Assembly (NCBI GenBank): GCA_002702385.1
Contig: NZZF01000021.1
Span: 28,547-51,150, forward strand
Direction of reading: 5' to 3'
Origin: Flavobacteriaceae bacterium
Lineage (GTDB): Bacteria; Bacteroidota; Bacteroidia; Flavobacteriales; Flavobacteriaceae
DNA: 22,604 nucleotides
Part shown: positions 15,527-22,604 of the stretch, piece after piece
Position numbering within the stretch: position 1 is the first letter of the stretch
How the letters are laid out: the number at the start of each line of letters is the position of its first letter
Position numbers and translations under genes: made by a program
Notes under the pieces: model-generated
Databases searched by the model: none
The model's input: only the letters and a program-made list of their open reading frames with translations
Told to the model about the DNA's origin: nothing

Positions 15527-16732
15527 ATGAAAAATCAAATACTTTTAGATGCTGTTAACCAATACGGGAGCCCTCTTTATGTTTACGATTCAAATAAAAT
15601 TAAATCCCAATTTAATAGACTTACAGAATCATTTAAAAATGTTAAAAAACTTCAAATAAATTATGCTGTAAAAGCTTCTTCTAACATTTCAATCTTAAAG
15701 TATTTAATTTATATGGGAGCTGGAATTGATGCTGTTTCTATCCAAGAGGTAGAACTCGCTGTAAGAGCAGGAGTTGATCCAAATAAGATAATTTATACAC
15801 CAAATGGTGTTTCCTTAGATGAAATTGAAAAAGTTGCAAAGATTGGTGCAAAAATAAATATTGACAACTTAGCAGTATTGGAAGAGTTTGGCAATAAACA
15901 CATAAATATTCCTGTATGTATCAGAATTAACCCTCATATCATGGCAGGAGGAAATTCTAAAATATCTGTTGGACATATAGACTCAAAATTTGGTATTAGC
16001 ATACATCAAGCTCCTCATATTGAAAGAATTGTAGAAAATACTGGACTTATAATAAATGGGGTCCACATGCACACAGGTAGTGACATTTTAGATATAGATG
16101 TGTTTTTAAATGCATCTGAAATTTTATTTAGGATTGCTGAAAAATTTAAAAACTTAGACTTTATAGATTTTGGAAGTGGATTTAAAGTACCATATAAGCC
16201 AGGAGATTCAGAAACAAATATTGAAGAATTAGGTAAAAAACTAACTAAAAGATTTAATACATTTTGTAAAAATTATGGAAAAGACCTTACATTAATGTTT
16301 GAACCTGGTAAGTTTTTAGTTAGTGAGGCAGGTAAATTCCTTTGTAAAGTTAATTCAATTAAACAAACAACTTCTACAGTATTTGCACAAATTGATAGTG
16401 GATTCAATCATTTAATTAGACCAATGATGTATGGCGCTAATCATTTCATAGAAAATATTTCAAACCCAAATGATATAGAGAGATATTACAGTGTTGTCGG
16501 CTACATATGTGAAACAGATACATTTGCAAATAACAGAAAAATTTCTTCTATCAGTCCAGGTGATATTTTAAGCTTTAGTAATGCTGGTGCATATTGTTTT
16601 TCAATGAGCAGTAATTACAACTCCAGATATAGACCTGCAGAAGTGTTGTACCTAGAAAAGGAATTAAAAATTATTAGAAAAAGAGAGGTTTTTGAAGATT
16701 TAATTAAAAATCAAATAGAAATTAATCTATAA
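15527..16732 (+). CDS. lysA: Diaminopimelate decarboxylase
   Basis: A PLP enzyme that decarboxylates meso-diaminopimelate to L-lysine, the last step of the pathway that includes dapD at 6797. It has 401 residues with the alanine-racemase-type TIM barrel plus beta domain. PLP-binding Lys49 sits in NYAVKAS; other family marks are VHMHTGSDI (180-188), DFGSGFKVPY, FEPGKFLV, the active-site YICETDTF (Cys328, Glu329) and FSNAGAYCFSMSSNYNSR, where the Tyr contacts PLP. ATG at 15527. It is a single (+) gene, divergent from sucC, and its last 11 bases overlap the convergent mnmA. Confidence 0.97.
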   Translation: MKNQILLDAVNQYGSPLYVYDSNKIKSQFNRLTESFKNVKKLQINYAVKASSNISILKYLIYMGAGIDAVSIQEVELAVRAGVDPNKIIYTPNGVSLDEIEKVAKIGAKINIDNLAVLEEFGNKHINIPVCIRINPHIMAGGNSKISVGHIDSKFGISIHQAPHIERIVENTGLIINGVHMHTGSDILDIDVFLNASEILFRIAEKFKNLDFIDFGSGFKVPYKPGDSETNIEELGKKLTKRFNTFCKNYGKDLTLMFEPGKFLVSEAGKFLCKVNSIKQTTSTVFAQIDSGFNHLIRPMMYGANHFIENISNPNDIERYYSVVGYICETDTFANNRKISSISPGDILSFSNAGAYCFSMSSNYNSRYRPAEVLYLEKELKIIRKREVFEDLIKNQIEINL

Positions 16733-17900
16733 CTCCAGAGGAAATTAAATTATCTTTGTTATAAATTGCAACAAATTGACCTTTAGCTATTGATTTCTGT
16801 TTTTTATCAAAACTTATTAAATAATATTTACTCATTAACTTAACATCAACTTTTTGCAAAGGTTGCCTGTATCTAATTCTAGCTGATAAATTTTGAGAAT
16901 TAGATAAAACTAATTTATCAACCACATGATGCATTTTTGATTTTTTTACTCTTAATGAAAATCTGTAGAGACCTGGATGATTTTCTCCTTCTCCAACGTA
17001 AATTATATTTTTAATAGTATCAGTAGCAAGAACAAATAAAGGATCTTTCATACCACCTATAGACAAACCTTTTCTCTGTCCAATCGTAAAAAAATGTGCT
17101 CCCGAATGTTCACCAATAATTTTTCCCATATGAGTTTGATATAAATAACCATTTGAATCGTCATTATCATATTCCTTTTTATTAAAATTTTTATACAAGT
17201 TTAAATCACTTGGAATCAAAACAACATTACCTTTCTTTTTTGAAAGTTTCTGTTGTAAAAAATCAGGTAATTTTACCTTGCCAATAAAACATAAGCCTTG
17301 AGAATCTTTTTTATCAGCTGTTATTAATGCATTTTCTTTTGCTATAGATCTTACTTCATCTTTTTTCATGGAACCAACAGGAAAAAGAGTTTTACTTAGC
17401 TGAAACTGACTCAATTGACATAAAAAATACGACTGATCTTTATCTTTGTCTTTTCCGGATTTTAAATAATAAAATTTATTTCCATTAAATTCTTTAGATT
17501 CAACTTGAGCATAGTGGCCAGTCGCAATAAAATCTGCATTTAATTTTAATGCAGTATCAAGAAAAATATCAAACTTTATTTCCCTATTACATAGAATATC
17601 AGGATTAGGTGTTCTACCCTCTTCGTATTCTGCAAACATGTAATCAACAATTTTATCTTTATATTCATTACTTAAATCAATAACCTGAAAGGGTATATTA
17701 AGTTTTTGAGCCACTAACATTGCATCATAACTATCCTCTAACCATGGACATTCAGCAGAAATAGTTACACTTTCATCATGCCAGTTTTTCATAAATATTG
17801 CTAGCACATCATAACCTTGTTTTTTTAATAAAAATGCAGCTACACTAGAGTCAACTCCACCTGACATTGCAACTACAACTCTTGTAGAGGAAGTAGCCAT
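16722..17900 (-). CDS. mnmA: tRNA-specific 2-thiouridylase
   Basis: Adds sulfur to U34 of Lys, Glu and Gln tRNAs, with ATP and a persulfide relay. It has 392 residues. The PP-loop is SGGVDSS (13-19). Catalytic Cys104 is in PNPDILCNREIKF and its partner Cys204 in DSQGLCFIGKV. Other matches are FIATGHYAQ, KDQSYFL, and FTIGQRKGLSIGG. The Bacteroidota-type acidic insert near NWHDESVTISAECPW is present. ATG at 17900 lies 2 bases after the yidC stop, so it is probably the last gene of the pyrG–yidC–mnmA unit. Confidence 0.97.
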   Translation of the reverse strand: MATSSTRVVVAMSGGVDSSVAAFLLKKQGYDVLAIFMKNWHDESVTISAECPWLEDSYDAMLVAQKLNIPFQVIDLSNEYKDKIVDYMFAEYEEGRTPNPDILCNREIKFDIFLDTALKLNADFIATGHYAQVESKEFNGNKFYYLKSGKDKDKDQSYFLCQLSQFQLSKTLFPVGSMKKDEVRSIAKENALITADKKDSQGLCFIGKVKLPDFLQQKLSKKKGNVVLIPSDLNLYKNFNKKEYDNDDSNGYLYQTHMGKIIGEHSGAHFFTIGQRKGLSIGGMKDPLFVLATDTIKNIIYVGEGENHPGLYRFSLRVKKSKMHHVVDKLVLSNSQNLSARIRYRQPLQKVDVKLMSKYYLISFDKKQKSIAKGQFVAIYNKDNLISSGVID

Positions 17901-17902
17901 AA

Positions 17903-19678
17903 TTATTTTTTTCTTTTGAGTTTTTGTTTCTTTTCAGCGTCTTCCATCATTTCTTGCATCTTTCTTAATCTTCTTTGAAAACGATTTTCTGATGAAGGTT
18001 GCTTCTTTTTTTCTTCAATTGTAGCTAAGATTTTTTTCTCATCAAGAATAAAATTCTTAATTGTAAGCATAATAATTATCGTAAGAATATTAGAAATTGT
18101 ATAATATAAAGATAATCCGCTCGCAAAATTATTAAAGAAAATAAGAAGAGTGAATGGAATAACATACATAATAAACTTCATATTAGGCATACCAGGCTGA
18201 GATGGTTGCATTTGCTGACTACCTGACATTTTAGTATAGAAAAACATAGCGACAGCAGCTGTTATGGGGAATAAACTTACGTGGTCTCCATAAAATGGAA
18301 TATAAAAAGGTAATTCTGCAATAACATCATATGAACTTAAATCATCTGCCCATAGGAAAGATTCGCCTCTTAAAGCAAAAGCTACAGGAAAAAAACAAAA
18401 CAAAGCATAAAAAACAGGTAATTGAATTAATGCGGGCACACATCCTGCAAGAGGATTTGCTCCAGCCTGATTGTAAATTTTCATAGTTTCCTGATTTTTT
18501 TTCATTGGATCATCCTTATATTTTTCAGAAACTGCAGAAATTTCAGGTTTTAATATTCTCATTTTAGCTTGACCCAGATACATTTTATACTGTACTGGTG
18601 ACATAACTAACCTTGTCAGAATAACCATAATAATAATCGCAATACCAGCAGAAAAAAATGAGCTCAAAAAATAATATAGTGGAAAGAAAATATTTTCATT
18701 AATCCAACCAAAAATACCCCAACCAAACCATATAGAATCAGAAATGCCCTCATATGACTCATTTAAAATATAATAATCATTTGGTCCTATATATAGCTTA
18801 AGTGACTCGTTAATCTGATTTCTAGAGTCTTTTATTAATGGGATTTGGGTTTCAAATAATTTTAAATATTTAATATCATCCTCATCGCTATCAAGGTTGA
18901 TAGTATTAAATTCTACGTTCTTTTTTAAATCATTAAAAATTATAAAAGAATTAAAAAAATGTTGACTGTAAGATATCCATTTTGCATTGCCAGTTTCAGA
19001 ATCATCACTATACGCACTTAAATCCTCAATATCATCATCATTTTTATAGTTTAAGTATGTATATCTATTCTCATATGTTGGACTTCTTGAATTTCTTAGT
19101 GATTTTAAATTCCAATTTAATTTAGCATCACTAATATTAAGGTTATTTGAACTTATATTAAAATCAAATAAATAACCATTATACGGCAAAAAATAAACAA
19201 ATTCTATACTGCTAATATCATCAAGCATATGAATTAACCTAAGCTCAGTACCAGTTTCATTATTAGTTAATGAGTGTTGAAACATAAGTGTTGACGTATC
19301 AAAAGGTTTTTGACTCGACGTAATGTATAAACTCTGATTATTGTCATATATTTTTAAAAGATTTTCATCTTGATCATTATATTTTTTTAGAGTTGACTCT
19401 ATTATCCCCCCACCTTTATTACTTATTTTTAAGACAATGTCCTCGTTCTGCAGTGTAAATATCTCTTCTTCAATTATTTCAGTCGCATTATCATTTAGAA
19501 CCAATGAATTATCATTTAGTTCAGTAGTGACAGGACTAGAAGATTCGATTTGATTTTCTAAATTATTTTCATTAATGTTTTCAACTGTCTGAGGAGACAT
19601 ATTAAAAACATAAAAAGCACAAGCTATTAATAACAAAAAACCAACAATTTGATATGGGTCAATTCTATTTTCTTCCAT
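17903..19678 (-). CDS. yidC: Membrane protein insertase YidC
   Basis: Inserts and folds inner-membrane proteins, alone or with SecYEG. At 591 residues it is the Gram-negative form: N-terminal TM1 (about 10-26), a low-complexity Asn/Glu-rich linker, a large periplasmic P1 beta domain (about 75-310), then the conserved five-helix core. The core has the hydrophilic-groove Arg356 in ILTRLVMSPVQ, the cytoplasmic helical hairpin around LKPEISAVSEKYKDDPMKKN, and GCVPALIQLPVFYALFCFF. The C-tail is strongly basic (FQRRLRKM…KKQKLKRKK), fitting ribosome contact. ATG at 19678 shares one base with the pyrG stop. Confidence 0.97.
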   Translation of the reverse strand: MEENRIDPYQIVGFLLLIACAFYVFNMSPQTVENINENNLENQIESSSPVTTELNDNSLVLNDNATEIIEEEIFTLQNEDIVLKISNKGGGIIESTLKKYNDQDENLLKIYDNNQSLYITSSQKPFDTSTLMFQHSLTNNETGTELRLIHMLDDISSIEFVYFLPYNGYLFDFNISSNNLNISDAKLNWNLKSLRNSRSPTYENRYTYLNYKNDDDIEDLSAYSDDSETGNAKWISYSQHFFNSFIIFNDLKKNVEFNTINLDSDEDDIKYLKLFETQIPLIKDSRNQINESLKLYIGPNDYYILNESYEGISDSIWFGWGIFGWINENIFFPLYYFLSSFFSAGIAIIIMVILTRLVMSPVQYKMYLGQAKMRILKPEISAVSEKYKDDPMKKNQETMKIYNQAGANPLAGCVPALIQLPVFYALFCFFPVAFALRGESFLWADDLSSYDVIAELPFYIPFYGDHVSLFPITAAVAMFFYTKMSGSQQMQPSQPGMPNMKFIMYVIPFTLLIFFNNFASGLSLYYTISNILTIIIMLTIKNFILDEKKILATIEEKKKQPSSENRFQRRLRKMQEMMEDAEKKQKLKRKK

Positions 19679-21300
19679 TATTTATTTTTGTGACTAAGTG
19701 ATGCTTTTACAAATGAGACAAAAACTGGGTGTGGCTCATCAACTGTGCTTCTATACTCAGGATGAAATTGAACACCAAAGAACCAAGGATGATCAGAAAG
19801 CTCAATTATCTCAACTAGACCAGTGTCAGGATTTTTTCCAGAAAAAACCATTCCCTTTTTAGAAAGTTCTTCCATAAATTCAAAATTTAATTCATACCTG
19901 TGTCTATGTCTCTCATTAATTTCATTAGTGGAATAAATTTTATGAGCTAATGAATTATTTTCTAAAACACATTTCCAAGAACCTAATCTCATAGTACCTC
20001 CTTTTTCCTTAATATTTTTTTGACTTTCCATCATTGAAATTACAGGATATTTACAATTTTTATCCATCTCAGTAGAATTTGCTTTATTTAATTCTAAAAC
20101 ATTTCTTGCAAATTCAATGACTGCCATCTGCATTCCTAAACATATTCCTAAGAAAGGAATGTTTTTTTCTCTTGCAATTCTAATTGATTCAATTTTGCCT
20201 TCAATACCTCTTTCTCCAAAACCAGGAGCAACCAAAATACCATTTAGATTTTTAAAAATTTGATCAACAGATTTTGTATTAATTTCTTCCGAATGGATAG
20301 GGATAACATTAACTTTTACATCGTTTGCAGCACCAGCATGAACAAAAGACTCTAAAATTGATTTGTATGAGTCTTGTAATTCAACGTATTTACCTATTAA
20401 GCCAACACTTACTTCATTTAATGGATTTTTTATTTTTTTGACGAATGCATTCCAATTATCAAGTTTTGATAATTGAATATTATTCAAATTTAATTTCTTT
20501 AACACAACATCATCTAACTTTTCATTTTGCATTAAAATAGGCACCTCATAAATAGTAGAAGCATCGATGGATTCTATTACTGATTCAATTTCAACATTAC
20601 AGAAAAGGGCTATCTTTTTTCTTAACTCATCATTTAAACTATGTTCTGTTCTACACACAATAATATCTGCATTTACGCCTGATTCCATTAATTTTTTTAC
20701 AGAATGTTGTGTTGGTTTAGTTTTTAATTCACCAGCTGCTGATAAATATGGTAAAAGTGTTAAATGAATGACTAAACTATTACCAAGACCAACCTCCCAT
20801 CTAAATTGTCTAACGGCTTCAATAAAGGGATAAGATTCAATATCTCCAACTGTTCCTCCAAGTTCAGTAATTATAACATCATAATTCTTTTCCTTTTGAA
20901 TTAATTTAATTCTTCTTTTAATTTCATTAGTAATGTGAGGAATTACTTGTACTGTCTTACCTAAAAAATCACCTTTACGTTCTTTATTTATAACTGTTTG
21001 GTAAATCTGACCAGTCGTTGTATTATTTGATTCACTAGTTCTAATATTTAAAAACCTTTCATAGTGACCTAAATCTAAATCTGTTTCAGTACCATCCTCT
21101 GTTACATAACATTCTCCATGTTCATATGGATTCAAAGTTCCTGGATCGATGTTAATATATGGGTCAAATTTTTGAATTGTAACATTCAAACCTCGAGATT
21201 GTAATAATTTTGCAAGTGAAGCAGAAATAATACCCTTACCTAATGATGAACTTACACCACCGGTTACAAAAATATATTTTGGAATAATTTTAGATTTCAT
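19678..21300 (-). CDS. pyrG: CTP synthase (glutamine-hydrolysing)
   Basis: Converts UTP to CTP with glutamine and ATP. At 540 residues it has both domains. The synthetase domain (1-~270) shows FVTGGVSSSLGKGI, KFDPYINIDPGTLNPYEHGE and ITELGGTVGDIES. The class I glutamine amidotransferase domain (~298-540) shows the nucleophile Cys387 in GICLGMQ, HRHRYELN and the His513/Glu515 pair in VQFHPEYRSTVDEPHPVF. ATG at 21300, 24 bases after the LysM-type gene, and one base shared with yidC. Confidence 0.98.
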   Translation of the reverse strand: MKSKIIPKYIFVTGGVSSSLGKGIISASLAKLLQSRGLNVTIQKFDPYINIDPGTLNPYEHGECYVTEDGTETDLDLGHYERFLNIRTSESNNTTTGQIYQTVINKERKGDFLGKTVQVIPHITNEIKRRIKLIQKEKNYDVIITELGGTVGDIESYPFIEAVRQFRWEVGLGNSLVIHLTLLPYLSAAGELKTKPTQHSVKKLMESGVNADIIVCRTEHSLNDELRKKIALFCNVEIESVIESIDASTIYEVPILMQNEKLDDVVLKKLNLNNIQLSKLDNWNAFVKKIKNPLNEVSVGLIGKYVELQDSYKSILESFVHAGAANDVKVNVIPIHSEEINTKSVDQIFKNLNGILVAPGFGERGIEGKIESIRIAREKNIPFLGICLGMQMAVIEFARNVLELNKANSTEMDKNCKYPVISMMESQKNIKEKGGTMRLGSWKCVLENNSLAHKIYSTNEINERHRHRYELNFEFMEELSKKGMVFSGKNPDTGLVEIIELSDHPWFFGVQFHPEYRSTVDEPHPVFVSFVKASLSHKNK

Positions 21301-21324
21301 TAATAATTTTTCAAAAATACAAAA

Positions 21325-22604
21325 CTATTGTTCATTATTGGGTTCTTCAATTTCCAAAATTTCCAGATCTCTATGTCTCAAAATATAAAAGGATCTATTT
21401 CTGTAAAAATTATCTTTAAAAGTATAATCAAACTTATTTTGAAAATGAGTTGTTTCACCATATGGCAAAGAATTTTCAAATTTTTTAAATACAGCTATTC
21501 TTAAGATTAAGTCATAAGTGAGATCTCTTGCTTTTATTGAAATTCTATCTGGCTCATTCCCGAATTTTTCAATATAGCTCTCATAAAAATTATTATAATC
21601 AAAACTTATTGAAGGTTTTGAATTTGATGGATAAATAAAATTTAAGTTGCCGAGTTTTTCAAGACTAATATTTGAATTTTCATAGTTTTCAGAGCTAACT
21701 GTGGAAAATAATCTAATTTTTCTATCATTATTATTTTGAGAATTTAAAAGAGAAGTTACACTAGATATAACATTTGTTTTAGATGTTTCTAAAAAAACCC
21801 AATTTTGTTTATTAACTCCCATCAAAGAATCAGTAATCTCAGGATCAACAAAAAGATTTTCTTCATCAATATCAATAACTTCTGCATTAGGAAATCTATT
21901 TATAAGTTTAGATTTTGAACTTTTATTTTCTAAGTCAGAAATAATTATGGCACATTGATCTTCCATTAAAGCAATCTCACTATCAATAATATCAAAAACT
22001 CTAGTAGATTTTAATGACTTATTAGTTGTTGTAATTAGTACATTTTCTTTAATACTTATTCCATTTTCAATAAGAGGAGATACTATTAATGATGTATTAT
22101 CAGAATTGAATTTATTGAAGTTTCTAGCAATAAAAGGGCCTATAATCAAATCGAACTTTTTTAAATCTAAGCTTTTTAATTCATCAATTTTATTTAAATC
22201 ATTCTCTGTATCATAAACACTTAAGTTTACATTAATACCTAAATCATTCAACTCCTGAACAGCATAACTTAGACCATTATAAAAATTAATTGAAATTGTT
22301 GTTAAGTTTACTTCTCCAAGAGTCTTTTCTGTATCTTCTACTGAATCTAACACTACAGTATTTAATTTAAATGGGGCAAGAAAAGCTAATTCAAAATCAA
22401 TTTTTTTAAATTTTTCTTTTTTTAAATCATTTAATTTAAAATCAGACAGGATTACTGAGTCCTTTTTTAATGATTCATCTAAAATATTAATTTCATCTTT
22501 AGCTACATTTTTTTTCTTTAAAGGAATAACAAGAATAGATCTTCTTTTTAATTTATCAATTTGAATTCCTGGATTAGCTTTTATTATTCCATCCATTGAT
22601 AATC
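21325..22604 (-). CDS. LysM / periplasmic-binding-fold protein, N-terminus cut by the window edge
   Basis: At least 423 residues, and the frame stays open to the last base (two further codons, Leu-Ser, before the first ATG at 22596). The opening LSMDGIIKANPGIQ…SILVIP looks like the tail of a LysM glycan-binding repeat, so the true start is probably beyond the edge. After an Asp/Lys-rich linker comes a domain that resembles type I periplasmic-binding (branched-chain amino-acid receptor) folds: AFLAPFKLN, FYNGLSYAVQELNDLGINVNLSVYD, LDLIIGPF-like KFDLIIGPFIARNF, and SFDYNNFYESYIEKFGNEPDRISIKARDLTYDLILR near the C-terminus. I recall such LysM–receptor hybrids before pyrG in flavobacteria, often after guaA. 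Ligand and role are unknown; a cell-wall role is inference. Confidence 0.75.
   Translation of the reverse strand, partial: LSMDGIIKANPGIQIDKLKRRSILVIPLKKKNVAKDEINILDESLKKDSVILSDFKLNDLKKEKFKKIDFELAFLAPFKLNTVVLDSVEDTEKTLGEVNLTTISINFYNGLSYAVQELNDLGINVNLSVYDTENDLNKIDELKSLDLKKFDLIIGPFIARNFNKFNSDNTSLIVSPLIENGISIKENVLITTTNKSLKSTRVFDIIDSEIALMEDQCAIIISDLENKSSKSKLINRFPNAEVIDIDEENLFVDPEITDSLMGVNKQNWVFLETSKTNVISSVTSLLNSQNNNDRKIRLFSTVSSENYENSNISLEKLGNLNFIYPSNSKPSISFDYNNFYESYIEKFGNEPDRISIKARDLTYDLILRIAVFKKFENSLPYGETTHFQNKFDYTFKDNFYRNRSFYILRHRDLEILEIEEPNNEQ

Overview
The window is a gene-dense, very AT-rich stretch of a bacterial chromosome. It looks like a marine member of the Bacteroidota, most likely an uncultured flavobacterium with a streamlined genome. 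Four things point there. The proteins resemble flavobacterial forms. Gene order matches what I recall from flavobacteria (TPR–DUF368–aroE–DUF349; a conserved unknown gene beside uvrB; a LysM/substrate-binding protein before pyrG and yidC). Several upstream regions carry TAnnTTTG-like -7 boxes. There are few Shine-Dalgarno sites and many TTG/GTG starts. I see no mobile element, CRISPR array, tRNA or rRNA, and no gene-free stretch longer than about 145 bases.

Layout. From 37 to 4988 (+) is a tight operon: a TPR protein, two adjacent DUF368 (polyprenyl-phosphate transporter family) genes, the second broken by a frameshift at an 8-T run, then shikimate dehydrogenase (aroE) and a DUF349 protein. 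From 4971 to 6717 (-) is ruvX–def–mazG, coupled by 1- and 4-base overlaps. From 6797 to 10537 (+) is dapD, a threonylcarbamoyl-AMP synthase, a CCA-adding enzyme with an HD domain, and heme A synthase (ctaA) split into two overlapping half-genes. From 10530 to 11600 (-) is an uncharacterised protein with a kinase-like residue pattern, divergent from uvrB (11675-13654, +). A bidirectional terminator separates uvrB from a small heat-shock protein gene (-), and sucC (-) follows. lysA (+) is divergent from sucC. From 16722 to the right edge (-) is a LysM/periplasmic-binding-type protein (cut by the edge), pyrG, yidC and mnmA.

Most content is housekeeping. Metabolic links include dapD and lysA, two steps of the succinylase diaminopimelate/lysine route; aroE for aromatic amino acids; sucC in the TCA cycle; and pyrG for CTP. 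Translation and RNA functions are def, the threonylcarbamoyl-AMP synthase, cca, mnmA and ruvX. Envelope functions are the DUF368 pair and yidC. DNA repair is represented by uvrB.

The observations most worth a second look are: the tandem DUF368 pair with a break lying exactly on a U-UUU-UUU slippery heptamer; the fission of ctaA exactly between its two four-helix halves with an overlapping stop and start; and the kinase-like unknown beside uvrB. I found no convincing new defence, mobile or signalling system.
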